Shown: positions 55,381-64,000 of the stretch, piece by piece | Layout: every line of letters begins with the position of its first letter | Numbering within the stretch: position 1 is the first letter of the stretch | Source of the DNA: Nitrosomonas marina | GTDB taxonomy: Bacteria > Pseudomonadota > Gammaproteobacteria > Burkholderiales > Nitrosomonadaceae | DNA length: 64,000 bases | Assembly (NCBI RefSeq): GCF_900111605.1 | Contig: NZ_FOIA01000009.1 | Span: forward strand, 1-64,000 | Direction: 5' to 3' | Notes under the pieces: generated by a model | What the model saw: the letters and a program-made list of their open reading frames with translations, nothing else | Database searches by the model: none | What the model was told of the DNA's origin: nothing | Program-made: the position numbers and the translations under genes

Positions 55381-56604
55381 TTATTCATACCGCAGGGCAT
55401 CAACCGGTTTCAGCGACGCGGCTTTTCGGGCAGGATAAAAACCGAAAAAAATTCCCACTGCCGAGGAAAACAGAAAGGCCAGAAAAACCATACTTAGAGT
55501 GATGACCACGAGCATATCAATAAGCTGACTGATTATCCAAGCGCTGCCAATCCCCAGAATGACACCGATCATACCACCCATAAAACAGATCATTATGGCT
55601 TCCAGCAGGAATTGAATTAGAATAGCATTCCTGTTGGCTCCGATAGCCATACGAATGCCGATTTCACGGGTGCGTTCGGTGACGGAAACCAGCATGATAT
55701 TCATGATGCCGATACCGCCAACCAGTAATGAAATCGAGGCGATAGCGCCCAGGACGATAGACAAAATTTTAGCTGTGTCGGTAGCGACATCCGCAATAGC
55801 GGTCAAATTACGTACTGTAAAATCATTTTCCATACCATCGGAGATACGGTGACGTTGCCGCAGAAGCTGTGTAATTTCAATTTCTGCTTCTTCCATTGTT
55901 TCGGCAGATTTTCCCTGAACCAGCATATAACGTATCGAGCCCGGAAACTGATTGCCGGTTATCTGGCGTTCGCTGGTCGTAATGGGAATAAAGACGTTAT
56001 CGTCCTGATCGCGTCCACTTAAGCTTTGACCCTTGGCGGCAAGCACGCCGACAACCAGAAATGGTCGATTGGTGATCCTGATTGTTTTGCCGACCGGGTT
56101 AATCGTGCCAAACAGGTTCTCAGCCGTGACGGAACCCAATACGACGACACGCGCCGCTGAACGTACATCAGTCTCGGAAAAGATCGAGCCGTCTTCGATT
56201 GTCCAGTTTCCAACCATAAAATAATCCGGCGTGGTTCCTGTGATTGACGTACTCCAGTTTTTTGCATTGAAATTTAATTGTGCCGTACCGCTGATGACCG
56301 GCCCCGTTGCATTGACCGTGGGGAGTTCCGCAATGGCCATTGCATCATTTACCGTCAACGTCTTTACACTCCCGCTGCCAAAACTCAGGCCGCCTGATGA
56401 AGTTGCACCCGGCAGTACGATGAACAAATTGCTGCCCATCGTTTCGATGGATTGATTGATTTTTGTTTGCGCACCCTGTCCAATAGACAGCATCAGGACC
56501 ACGGCGGCTACGCCGATGATCATGCCGAGCATAGTTAGCCCAGTGCGCAAACGGTTCATGCGCAGAGCACGCATTGCTTCTCCGATGATAGTGATCAACT
56601 TCAT
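55381..56604 (-). CDS. MacB-type ABC transporter permease
   Basis: A 407-residue FtsX/MacB permease: N-terminal helix (about 20-42), a large periplasmic domain (45-275), then three helices at the end (about 280-305, 335-360, 370-390) and the PARKAASLKPVDALRYE coupling tail. With the ATPase and adaptor encoded upstream it forms a MacA-MacB-type tripartite efflux pump or lipid/peptide exporter. In E. coli MacB is a single fused protein; here ATPase and permease are separate. 86 bases separate it from the ATPase gene. Confidence 0.92.
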   Translation of the reverse strand: MKLITIIGEAMRALRMNRLRTGLTMLGMIIGVAAVVLMLSIGQGAQTKINQSIETMGSNLFIVLPGATSSGGLSFGSGSVKTLTVNDAMAIAELPTVNATGPVISGTAQLNFNAKNWSTSITGTTPDYFMVGNWTIEDGSIFSETDVRSAARVVVLGSVTAENLFGTINPVGKTIRITNRPFLVVGVLAAKGQSLSGRDQDDNVFIPITTSERQITGNQFPGSIRYMLVQGKSAETMEEAEIEITQLLRQRHRISDGMENDFTVRNLTAIADVATDTAKILSIVLGAIASISLLVGGIGIMNIMLVSVTERTREIGIRMAIGANRNAILIQFLLEAIMICFMGGMIGVILGIGSAWIISQLIDMLVVITLSMVFLAFLFSSAVGIFFGFYPARKAASLKPVDALRYE

Positions 56605-56690
56605 ATCACGGCAACAATCAGAAAGAGGTCAACATCAGGGAATGGCATCATGGTGTGCAATCAAACGGAAGGAGTGATGATAACAATGAA

Positions 56691-57449
56691 TCATATAACC
56701 GGGTCAAGTGCGTTCTCAAGTGCCTGATCGCCATCATATACAATGCTGCCGTCCTTGATAAGAATCAACCTTCTGGCGTAAGCCGCGATGTCTTTTTCAT
56801 GCGTTACCAGGACGATTGTGATTCCCTGTTCACGGTTTAACCGCTCAAATAAAACCATGATCTCTTGGCTGGTTTGGGTGTCAAGGTTACCCGTGGGTTC
56901 ATCGGCGAGTATCAATGGCGGCTGGTTGATCAGCGCGCGGCTGATGGCCACGCGCTGTTGCTGGCCGCCGGATAATTGATTGGGATGGTGCATGGCGAAT
57001 TTTTCCAGCCCGGTGCGCCGTAGCTGCTCCATAGCCTGTTGTCGACTGCTGGCGCGGTTTTCTCCGGCATACAATAGCGGAACTGCAACATTATCAAGCG
57101 CTGTCATGCGATTTAACAGGTTGAAACCCTGAAATACAAAACCGATATAACGATTGCGAAGCCGGGCAAGTGCATCATTTGACAGCATGGCCACATTCTG
57201 GTTTTCCAGCCAGTAATCCCCGCTTGTTGGTGTGTCCAGGCAGCCGAGTATATTCATCAGAGTCGATTTGCCCGATCCAGAATGGCCCATGATTGCGACA
57301 AATTCACCTTTTTCAATATTCAGATTGATATTTTGTAACACCGCGTTTTCGATCGTTTTGCCATCGGCATCTATGAGTTTGTAGCTTTTGTGCAGTTGCG
57401 CAATTCGAATGAGTGCAGAGGGTGAGGGTGCTGGCTGGTTTGTCGACAT
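56691..57449 (-). CDS. MacB-type ABC transporter ATP-binding protein
   Basis: A 252-residue ATPase with Walker A GHSGSGKSTLMN, a Q-loop (VFQGFNLLNRMTALDNV), the signature LSGGQQQRVAISRAL, Walker [13 protein letters not shown] and H-loop VTHEKD. It drives the permease encoded next. It starts 11 bases after the adaptor stop, so adaptor-ATPase-permease are one operon. Confidence 0.95.
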   Translation of the reverse strand: MSTNQPAPSPSALIRIAQLHKSYKLIDADGKTIENAVLQNINLNIEKGEFVAIMGHSGSGKSTLMNILGCLDTPTSGDYWLENQNVAMLSNDALARLRNRYIGFVFQGFNLLNRMTALDNVAVPLLYAGENRASSRQQAMEQLRRTGLEKFAMHHPNQLSGGQQQRVAISRALINQPPLILADEPTGNLDTQTSQEIMVLFERLNREQGITIVLVTHEKDIAAYARRLILIKDGSIVYDGDQALENALDPVI

Positions 57450-57460
57450 GTTTGAGTCTA

Positions 57461-58612
57461 TCAGAACATCCTGAATCTAAATTTGGTCTGAGAATCCTTC
57501 GTATCACTTTTTTCCCGTATGACTACATTGTCGCCAGCGTTAACGGTGCCGGCGACAATTTCAGTGAAATGACCGTCTGTAATTCCCCTGGATATAAATG
57601 TCGCAACAGGGTGACCGTCAATCAGCCGGTAAATCACGGATTGACCGGGCTGTCCGGCAGGTCGCTGCTGCTTGTTTGGACTGGATTCGGACGCTTTAGG
57701 TTGATATCGTAGCGCAGCATTTGGTACGCGCAATACATTTTGTTTTTGATTGACAACAAAATGAATATTGGCAGTCATGCCGGGTAAAAGTGAACCATCA
57801 ATGTTATTGACCATGGCAACAACATTATAGGTAACGACGTTTTCCTGTATTGTCGGGTTAAGACGAACCTGTTTGACCCTGCCGGTGAATGTGCTCTCCG
57901 GATAGGCGTCGACGGTAAAATTGATTGGCTGGTCGATGCGCAGTAAACCGATATCCGCTTCAGCAACACTGATATTGATCTGCATTTCACGTAAATCTTT
58001 GGCTATCTGAAACAGCACAGGCGTCTGAAAATTTGCGGCAACGGTTTGTCCGACATCAACATCGCGCGCAATCACGACACCGGATATCGGTGATTTGATA
58101 ATACTGTAATTCAGATTGGCGCTGTCTCTTTCAACCTGTGCCTGACTGACCGCCAGTTGTGCATTTGCTGCATCGAGTTCCTGCCTGACGATATCGAGCG
58201 CTTCAATCGAGATGAAGCCTTGTTCATACAATTCTCGATGACGCTTGAGCTTGCTTTGCGCAATACTGTACTGCGTCTGCGCACTAAGCAGGTTGGCCCT
58301 GGATTGCTGTAACTGTGCCTGCAGCAATGCCGGGTCGAGTTCCGCAAGAATCTGGCCGGTCTCGACCTGGTCGTTAAAATCGGCATGCAGTTTGGCAACT
58401 GTACCTGATACCTGGGTACCGACATTCACGAGAACAACAGGTGTCAATGTACCGTTCGCGGAAATGGTCTGAATGATGTCGCCATAATCCAGTGTGCGCG
58501 TCAGATAAGAACTGGCCTCGGGTTCATCGTCATTGCGTGAGTACCAGTACACCACCGCCGCGCTTAAGAGAAGCAACGCTGTGATGATAGATCGGGTGTT
58601 ACGAATAAACAT
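57461..58612 (-). CDS. MacA-type periplasmic adaptor (HlyD family)
   Basis: A 383-residue membrane-fusion protein: one N-terminal helix (about 10-25), lipoyl halves (VGTQVSGTVAKLHADFNDQV and SPISGVVIARDVDVGQTV), a long alpha-hairpin between them (about 105-175), beta-barrel and membrane-proximal domains. It links the ABC permease to an outer-membrane duct; no TolC-like gene is next to it. First gene of the operon, with ATG 58612. Confidence 0.92.
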   Translation of the reverse strand: MFIRNTRSIITALLLLSAAVVYWYSRNDDEPEASSYLTRTLDYGDIIQTISANGTLTPVVLVNVGTQVSGTVAKLHADFNDQVETGQILAELDPALLQAQLQQSRANLLSAQTQYSIAQSKLKRHRELYEQGFISIEALDIVRQELDAANAQLAVSQAQVERDSANLNYSIIKSPISGVVIARDVDVGQTVAANFQTPVLFQIAKDLREMQINISVAEADIGLLRIDQPINFTVDAYPESTFTGRVKQVRLNPTIQENVVTYNVVAMVNNIDGSLLPGMTANIHFVVNQKQNVLRVPNAALRYQPKASESSPNKQQRPAGQPGQSVIYRLIDGHPVATFISRGITDGHFTEIVAGTVNAGDNVVIREKSDTKDSQTKFRFRMF

Positions 58613-58951
58613 GATGATTTGTTGAAGGAATACACTGGAAGCAGAGCGATAAACGCCTTTTCGTGTACTGATGACCGCTTCGCAATCGTGCTTGGAGTCT
58701 TTTCTTAAAGTTATAAAAAACCGGTTTGTCGACTGGCATGATACTGAGACATTTCATGGTATTTCTGGTTCAATACGTGCCTGGGCACAATATGAACTGT
58801 TGCATTATTTGCATACGGTACATACAAGAGAGATAAATAAAATTGACTGAATACTATCTGGTTTATAGTAAACTTTCCAATCACTTGTTAAAATTAGCCC
58901 TTTGATGATGCTAAGAAACATTTTAACTTTACAATAATACTAGGATTGTTC
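58613..58951. other. Divergent intergenic region, MacA-type adaptor and class V aminotransferase
   Basis: About 339 bases with no gene. A sigma70-like TTGACT (58843-58848) and TATAGT (58864-58869) occur before the aminotransferase gene but with only 15 bases between them, so the promoter call is weak. No clear operator is seen. Confidence 0.3.
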
Positions 58952-60169
58952 ATGACTACCGAAGATTTTCGTTCTGCAAAGAATATTGCTACATTTTATC
59001 CACCACAACGAATTTTAATGGGACCCGGTCCGTCCGATACGCACCATCGTGTGCTATCGGCCATGGCACGGCCAACGCTGGGTCATCTTGACCCGGTTTT
59101 TGCCAATATGATGGAAGAAATCAAGGATTTGTTGCGCTATGCTTTTCAAACCAAAAACAAAATGACGTTTTCAGTTTCCGGCCCTGGATCTGTGGGGATG
59201 GAAATGTGTTTCGTCAACATGATAGAGCCGGGCGATAAAGTGGTGGTGTGCCGTAATGGCGTGTTTGGTTCGCGGATGATTGAAAATGTAGAGCGACACG
59301 GAGGGGTAGCGGTAGTTGTAGATGACAAGTGGGGAGAACCCGTTGATCCGCAAAAAGTCGAGGATGCGCTCAAGCAACATCCGGATGCCAAAATTCTGGC
59401 TTTTGTTCATGCCGAAACATCGACCGGTGTATTGTCTGATGCGCAAACACTGTGTGAACTTGCGCGACGATATGATTGCTTGACGATTGTTGATACGGTA
59501 ACGTCGCTGGGTGGTTCTCCTATCAAGGTTGATGAATGGGGTATTGACGCTATTTATTCAGGCAGTCAGAAGTGCCTTTCATGTCCGCCAGGCTTATCGC
59601 CAGTCAGTTTTTCCGAGCGCGTGACCAATCTGGTTAAGAATCGTAAAACCAAAGTGCATAGCTGGTTTATGGATATTGGCCTGCTGCTGGGTTACTGGGG
59701 ATCATCGACGCGTACGTATCATCACACGGCGCCGACCAATTCACTGTATGCTCTGCACGAATCCCTGGTGATGCTGTATGAGGAGGGTCTTGAGCGTTCA
59801 TGGGCGCGCCATCGGCGCAATCATGAAGCTTTTAAAGCGGGTCTTGCAACCATGGGTATCAACTATGTGGTTGACGAGCAATACCGTCTGCCACAGCTGA
59901 ATTCCGTTTATATACCGGACGGCGTCGATGATAAAGCGGTTCGGGACAGATTGCTCGCCGATTACAGTCTGGAAATCGGTGCCGGTCTTGGCGATTTTGC
60001 CGGAAAAGTCTGGCGTTTTGGTCTAATGGGTACATCCAGCCGCGTTGAAAATGTGGTGATGTGTTTGAATGCACTGGAAACAGTGTTCTCGGACATGGGT
60101 GTGAATCTCAAACGCGGGACCGCTGAATCTGCGGCACATCAAAGCTATGCAGAGAATCCAATGCCTTAA
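58952..60169 (+). CDS. Class V aminotransferase (serine/alanine-glyoxylate type)
   Basis: A 405-residue PLP enzyme of the alanine/serine-glyoxylate aminotransferase family. Lys207 in YSGSQKCLS binds PLP; the N-terminal LMGPGPSDTHHRVLSAM and the VSGPGSVGMEMCFVNM stretch are family hallmarks. It converts glyoxylate to glycine using serine or alanine, a step useful for handling phosphoglycolate in a Calvin-cycle autotroph. ATG 58952 is chosen; the frame also has a TTG two codons earlier. Donor specificity cannot be read here. Confidence 0.9.
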   Translation: MTTEDFRSAKNIATFYPPQRILMGPGPSDTHHRVLSAMARPTLGHLDPVFANMMEEIKDLLRYAFQTKNKMTFSVSGPGSVGMEMCFVNMIEPGDKVVVCRNGVFGSRMIENVERHGGVAVVVDDKWGEPVDPQKVEDALKQHPDAKILAFVHAETSTGVLSDAQTLCELARRYDCLTIVDTVTSLGGSPIKVDEWGIDAIYSGSQKCLSCPPGLSPVSFSERVTNLVKNRKTKVHSWFMDIGLLLGYWGSSTRTYHHTAPTNSLYALHESLVMLYEEGLERSWARHRRNHEAFKAGLATMGINYVVDEQYRLPQLNSVYIPDGVDDKAVRDRLLADYSLEIGAGLGDFAGKVWRFGLMGTSSRVENVVMCLNALETVFSDMGVNLKRGTAESAAHQSYAENPMP

Positions 60170-60241
60170 GCGCTATGCCTTGAGGTTTGGAGAAATTTTT
60201 TTCGTTAATCCGGAATTGTTTTCGGTTTATACGCCTTAAAC

Positions 60242-60275
60242 CCGTTTTTCCACTGCTTGTAAAGTGGAAAAACGG
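60242..60275 (+). terminator. 12-bp perfect stem-loop after the aminotransferase gene
   Basis: CCGTTTTTCCAC (60242-60253) pairs perfectly with GTGGAAAAACGG (60264-60275) around a 10-base loop. No T-run follows, so it is a weak terminator or a processing site before the sugar-transferase gene. Confidence 0.45.
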
Positions 60276-60309
60276 TGCTTAGAAACGAATCTGGGATGAT
60301 CCGATCCTT

Positions 60310-61302
60310 ATGCTTCTGGATTTTCCTCTATCTGTTGTTGCTGCATTGCTGATAGCTTTTTTTGTATCCTATTGTTCAATTGCATGGCTCATACAGTGGA
60401 AAACATCTGTAGTTCTTGATTATCCGAATTCAAGATCACTGCACACCAGACCTGTGCCGCGTATCGGCGGCATAGGTTTGCTGGCCGGCGTGATCTTGGC
60501 ATGGCTGGCTGTATCGGCACAGCTTCCTGTACCTGTCTGGCTGGGTATTGGCATATTGGCCGGGATATCGATTGTTGACGACATCCGGAATGTACCAGTC
60601 GGCTATCGTTTATGTGTACATTTTCTGGTTGCGCTGGGATGCTGCTTTTCTCTTATGCTCGATTTGCATGAATGGCCGTTGGTAGTAGGCATTACGCTGG
60701 CTGTGCTGTGGATGTGCAATCTGTTTAATTTTATGGATGGCTCTGATGGTCTTGCTGGTGGCATGATATTGTTCGGATTCGGTTTTTACGGGTTGATGGC
60801 TTTTTTATCCGGTGATATCGGTTTTGCTGTAACCAATTTATCGGTGGCGGCAGCATCGCTTGGATTTTTACTTCATAATTTTCATCCGGCACGGATTTTT
60901 CTTGGCGATGTGGGTGCGATTCCGTCAGGTTTTCTGGCAGCCGTCATGGGTTTGATTGGATGGATGAATGGGTTATGGTCGTTATGGGTGCCATTATTAA
61001 TTTTTTCGCCATTTATTGTGGATACAACGGTGACCTTAACAAAACGATTGCTGCGAGGTGAGAAAATCTGGCAGGCGCATCGAGAACATTACTATCAACG
61101 AATGGTACAAAGCGGTCTGGGGCATAAAAATACGGCATTGCTTGGATATGGGTTGATGTTGTTGGCAGGTGCGAGTGCCGTCTGGATGAATGGTCAGGCT
61201 GCAAATATTCAATTAGCTGTCGTTCTCATATGGGGAACGATCTATCTGGGCTTGATATTGATGGCAGATCTGAGTAAGAAACCCTACGCAGGTGAGCGTT
61301 AA
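60310..61302 (+). CDS. Polyprenyl-phosphate sugar-phosphate transferase (WecA/WbpL-like)
   Basis: A 330-residue protein with about ten membrane helices and the glycosyltransferase-4 motifs: SRSLHTRPVPRIGG, the Asp-rich VDDIRNVPVG, NLFNFMDGSDGLAGG and the cytoplasmic HREHYYQRMV box. It loads an N-acetylhexosamine-1-phosphate on undecaprenyl phosphate to begin O-antigen or capsule synthesis. The WbpM/CapD-like gene starts two bases after its stop, a pair typical of O-antigen loci. Confidence 0.88.
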   Translation: MLLDFPLSVVAALLIAFFVSYCSIAWLIQWKTSVVLDYPNSRSLHTRPVPRIGGIGLLAGVILAWLAVSAQLPVPVWLGIGILAGISIVDDIRNVPVGYRLCVHFLVALGCCFSLMLDLHEWPLVVGITLAVLWMCNLFNFMDGSDGLAGGMILFGFGFYGLMAFLSGDIGFAVTNLSVAAASLGFLLHNFHPARIFLGDVGAIPSGFLAAVMGLIGWMNGLWSLWVPLLIFSPFIVDTTVTLTKRLLRGEKIWQAHREHYYQRMVQSGLGHKNTALLGYGLMLLAGASAVWMNGQAANIQLAVVLIWGTIYLGLILMADLSKKPYAGER

Positions 61303-61303
61303 A

Positions 61304-63172
61304 ATGCTGGGAAACAAATTCGGTATACGTTCAGTTATCGCGTTCTCCCATGATTTGTTTGCGGTTGCAGCAGCCTGGTTACTTGCCTTTCTGTTTTACC
61401 TGGATTTTAGAATTTCAGTTTTACCGTTTGCGTTATTTTTCGATTTAATGTCCTGGATACTGCCGGTTCAGGCAGTTACTTTTCTGTGGCTCGGTTTGTA
61501 TAGAGGGCTGTGGCGTTACGCCAGCCTGCCGGATTTGAAGCGTATTACTGTTGCGGTATTGTTAAGCGCTGTTTTTGTTTCAATTATTATCTGGCAACGC
61601 GGGCTCCTGGAGGTGGTGCCACTTTCAGTCAGTGTACTGGCACCGGTTTTGCTCTTGATGATTATGGGTGGCAGTCGGCTGATCTACCGTGCCTGGAAAG
61701 AGCGTCGCTTATACAGCCTTGAAAACTATGATGGCAAGCTGGTGCTGATATTGGGTGCAGGAAGTACAGCAGTTAATCTCGTCAAGGATCTGGCAAGCAG
61801 TCACGACTGGCATGTCGTTGGTTTATTGGACGATGATCCCAGAAAGCTGGGTACCCGTCTGCATGGTGTGCGAGTGCTGGGAGTGATTGACAATTTACCG
61901 CATTGGGTGCAGAAGTTAAATGTAGGGCATGTCATCATTGCCATGCCTTCACTCTCGCACCGGTTGCGCCGCCATATATTGGAAATGTGTTCTGAAATGG
62001 GCGTCAAAGCGATGATTGTTCCATCTTATCAGGATCTTATTAATGGCAAGACAACTATTTCTCAGATTCGTGAAATTCAATTGGACGACCTGCTGGGACG
62101 TGCGCCTGTCGTGCTGGACGATGAGGGGCTGCATGGGTTTCTGACAGACAAGGTTATCATGGTTACCGGCGCGGGTGGTTCAATCGGTGCTGAACTGTGT
62201 CGTCAGATTATTGCATTCCGGCCTGAATATCTGGTATTGCTGGAACGTAACGAATATGCATTGTATTGCGTGCAGGAGGAATTTGCAAAGAAGTTTCCTG
62301 ATACTAAAATGTCGTTTGCGATCGGAGACGTCAAGGACGGTGCGCGTATGGATCAGTTGTTTCGGCAGTTCCGTCCAACCGTCGTTTTCCATGCCGCTGC
62401 TTACAAGCATGTGCCATTGATGGAGCATGAAAATGCCTGGCAGGCCGTTATGAATAATGTGATGGGTACTTATGTTTTGGCCAGTACGGCGATCCGTTAT
62501 CAGGTAAAGAAGTTTGTTCTGGTATCAACCGATAAAGCAGTCAATCCGGTGAATATCATGGGTGCCAGCAAACGGCTGGCAGAAATGGTATGCCAGGCAA
62601 TGCAGCAATCGACCAGGAATCACAATCAGTTAACCTGCTTTGTAATGGTGCGATTTGGCAATGTTCTGGGCAGCGCGGGTAGTGTTATACCCAAATTTCG
62701 CAAACAGATTGCAAGTGGTGGACCAATAACAGTCACTCACCCGGAAATGACGCGTTATTTCATGTCGATTCCCGAAGCTGCACAGCTGGTTTTGCAGGCA
62801 GGTTTGATGGGAGGGTTGAAAGGCGGTGGGGAGATTTTCGTGATGGATATGGGCGATCCCGTAAAAATCAAAGACCTTGCCAGTGACATGATTCGCCTGT
62901 CCGGTCTGGGTGAAGACGATATTCGCATAGTTTATACCGGGTTGAGGCCCGGTGAAAAACTGCACGAAGAATTATTGTCCGCAAATGAAAACACCGTGCC
63001 GACACCGCACACAAAACTCCGAATTGCACAAGCGCCTGAGGTCAATGAGCAATGGCTGGTGGCGTTTGTCGCCCGGTTTGAAAAAATCAAATCACTTAAC
63101 GATGCGGAGGTGCGAATCGAACTTGCGGGCTGGGTTCCTGAGTATGCGCCGAATGGCGAAACAGTGCACTGA
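61304..63172 (+). CDS. NDP-sugar dehydratase/epimerase, WbpM/CapD/FlaA1-like
   Basis: A 622-residue membrane protein with four N-terminal helices (about 10-110), a CoA-binding/NAD-fold domain (from residue ~140) and a C-terminal SDR domain with TGAGGSIG (288-295), HAAAYKHVPLMEHE and STDKAVNPVNIMGASKR. WbpM-type enzymes dehydrate UDP-GlcNAc to 4-keto-6-deoxy sugars for QuiNAc or FucNAc synthesis. ATG 61304 has AGGTGAG seven bases upstream, better than GTG 61292. It ends exactly where the convergent ABC gene ends. Confidence 0.9.
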   Translation: MLGNKFGIRSVIAFSHDLFAVAAAWLLAFLFYLDFRISVLPFALFFDLMSWILPVQAVTFLWLGLYRGLWRYASLPDLKRITVAVLLSAVFVSIIIWQRGLLEVVPLSVSVLAPVLLLMIMGGSRLIYRAWKERRLYSLENYDGKLVLILGAGSTAVNLVKDLASSHDWHVVGLLDDDPRKLGTRLHGVRVLGVIDNLPHWVQKLNVGHVIIAMPSLSHRLRRHILEMCSEMGVKAMIVPSYQDLINGKTTISQIREIQLDDLLGRAPVVLDDEGLHGFLTDKVIMVTGAGGSIGAELCRQIIAFRPEYLVLLERNEYALYCVQEEFAKKFPDTKMSFAIGDVKDGARMDQLFRQFRPTVVFHAAAYKHVPLMEHENAWQAVMNNVMGTYVLASTAIRYQVKKFVLVSTDKAVNPVNIMGASKRLAEMVCQAMQQSTRNHNQLTCFVMVRFGNVLGSAGSVIPKFRKQIASGGPITVTHPEMTRYFMSIPEAAQLVLQAGLMGGLKGGGEIFVMDMGDPVKIKDLASDMIRLSGLGEDDIRIVYTGLRPGEKLHEELLSANENTVPTPHTKLRIAQAPEVNEQWLVAFVARFEKIKSLNDAEVRIELAGWVPEYAPNGETVH

Positions 63173-64000
63173 TTATTTTTCTGTTACAGCGCCGTTATTC
63201 AGTAAAAAAATTCGATCGATATGCTCTTCTGTTGCAGGTATAGTTTGCAGGAGTACAATCACGGTACGGTTCTGTATCAAGGTCATAAGCGCTTCATTCA
63301 AAAGCGGTCGATTCGGTTGCAACCACAGATTATCTATAATCACAACCGGAGAGTTTTTCAGCAGTGCTCGGGCGACTTCAACTTTCTGCCACTGATGTCG
63401 AGTCATGCTTGCACCGTTTTCGTCAACCCGGGTTTGCAGTCCGTCGGGCATTTCACGAACAAAGCGTGAGGCTCGCGCGATGTGGGCAACGGCAGTGATG
63501 CTGGCTTCGTTGGCGCATTCTGTCAATCCGTACGCAATATTATTGGCTACAGTACTGTTCAGGATGACAGGCTTGTTTGACACCATGGCAAAATGTGCGA
63601 GCAGATCAGCGTGTTCCATGGCTTCATATGGAATATTATCTAGCAATATTTTTCCCGTCGAAGGTTTCTTGAAGCCGAGTAATATATCAATCAGCAAAGC
63701 GCGTTCTGGTCTGGATTGACACACTAATGCCACGATCTCGCCAGGTTTGATTTTTAGATCAATCGTGTACTGTAAACTTCTTTCCGGTACCGAGCTGTAA
63801 AAGCTGGCTGATTCAAATGAAAGACCGCCTTTTGTGGCTGGAATTGCCGGTTTATCATGACGATCAACGGTGTGTTGGTCGAGTAACAAGAAAATCTGAT
63901 CGAGATCTTTTTGTGCGTTTCGTGATATTCGAGGTAAATCCGCCAGTCGACTAATGGGTGCCATCATTAACAATATAGCTGCGACATAGGCTCCAAGTAG
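63173..64000 (-). CDS. MsbA-like ABC exporter, C-terminal part, with degraded ATPase motifs (partial)
   Basis: The frame is open through the window's right edge, so this is the 3' part (276 residues) of a longer protein. The start shows the end of a membrane domain (LLGAYVAAILLMMAPISRL), then an MsbA-style linker and ATPase domain. All nucleotide motifs are altered: Walker A reads CQSRPERALL with no Lys, the signature reads MTRHQWQK in place of LSGGQRQR, Walker B has DN in place of DE, and the switch His is missing (LLQTI). It probably cannot hydrolyse ATP. The fold elements around the motifs are well kept, which argues against simple decay. Confidence 0.8.
   Translation of the reverse strand, partial: LLGAYVAAILLMMAPISRLADLPRISRNAQKDLDQIFLLLDQHTVDRHDKPAIPATKGGLSFESASFYSSVPERSLQYTIDLKIKPGEIVALVCQSRPERALLIDILLGFKKPSTGKILLDNIPYEAMEHADLLAHFAMVSNKPVILNSTVANNIAYGLTECANEASITAVAHIARASRFVREMPDGLQTRVDENGASMTRHQWQKVEVARALLKNSPVVIIDNLWLQPNRPLLNEALMTLIQNRTVIVLLQTIPATEEHIDRIFLLNNGAVTEK

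Noticed and set aside
57296..57306. GCGACAAATT half-site resembling the oxidase palindrome
   Set aside because: It lies inside the MacB-type ATPase coding sequence and only one arm is present.
58843..58869. TTGACT/TATAGT as a firm promoter for the aminotransferase gene
   Set aside because: The spacing of 15 bases is short for sigma70, so it is only noted in the intergenic entry.

Overview
The window reads as chromosome of a betaproteobacterial ammonia oxidiser of the Nitrosomonas group. It opens inside an ammonia monooxygenase operon (amoC end, amoA, amoB), followed by an AmoD/AmoE-type copper protein and copC/copD. The AmoA, AmoB and AmoC sequences match the Nitrosomonas type closely. No rRNA, tRNA, CRISPR array or recognisable transposase is visible, so this looks like core chromosome with some lineage-specific insertions.

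Layout. 1-5.8 kb: ammonia oxidation and copper handling. 5.9-10.5 kb (minus): a PstS-like periplasmic protein, a porin and a GGDEF/EAL membrane sensor, probably one operon. 10.6-21.4 kb (minus): part of a PEP-CTERM/exosortase-type exopolysaccharide locus: acyltransferase, amidotransferase, PLP decarboxylase, acyl-CoA ligase, the PrsR/PrsK sigma54-type two-component pair and a priming sugar transferase. The exosortase itself is not in the window. 21.6-25.9 kb: an AttEFGH-like ABC transporter with a CrtC/AttH lipocalin-like partner. 26.3-44.4 kb: housekeeping genes (DacC-type carboxypeptidase, hydrolase, ComEA-like protein, cysM, ydbH-ynbE-ydbL, BI-1 family protein, glnS, rplM-rpsI, argC, bactofilin, erpA, anmK, M23 peptidase, tyrS).

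44.6-54.4 kb is the most unusual part. Two adjacent, mutually similar multicopper oxidase genes have lost complementary halves of the copper-binding motif set. The second is fused to a blue-copper domain and a beta-propeller. Upstream lie a good sigma54 promoter candidate and a 33-bp palindrome. Next to them are a porin, a stand-alone beta-propeller, a Sco-type copper chaperone and an unknown secreted protein. Two CRP-like sites and a stacked-hairpin leader lie between the porin and propeller genes. I infer a secreted copper-oxidase system in which the two oxidase polypeptides complete each other.

54.6-64 kb: an ExoD-like protein, a MacA/MacB-type efflux system, a class V aminotransferase (serine/alanine-glyoxylate type), two cell-surface sugar genes (WecA-like transferase and WbpM/CapD-like dehydratase), and the 3' end of an MsbA-like ABC protein whose ATPase motifs are all degraded.
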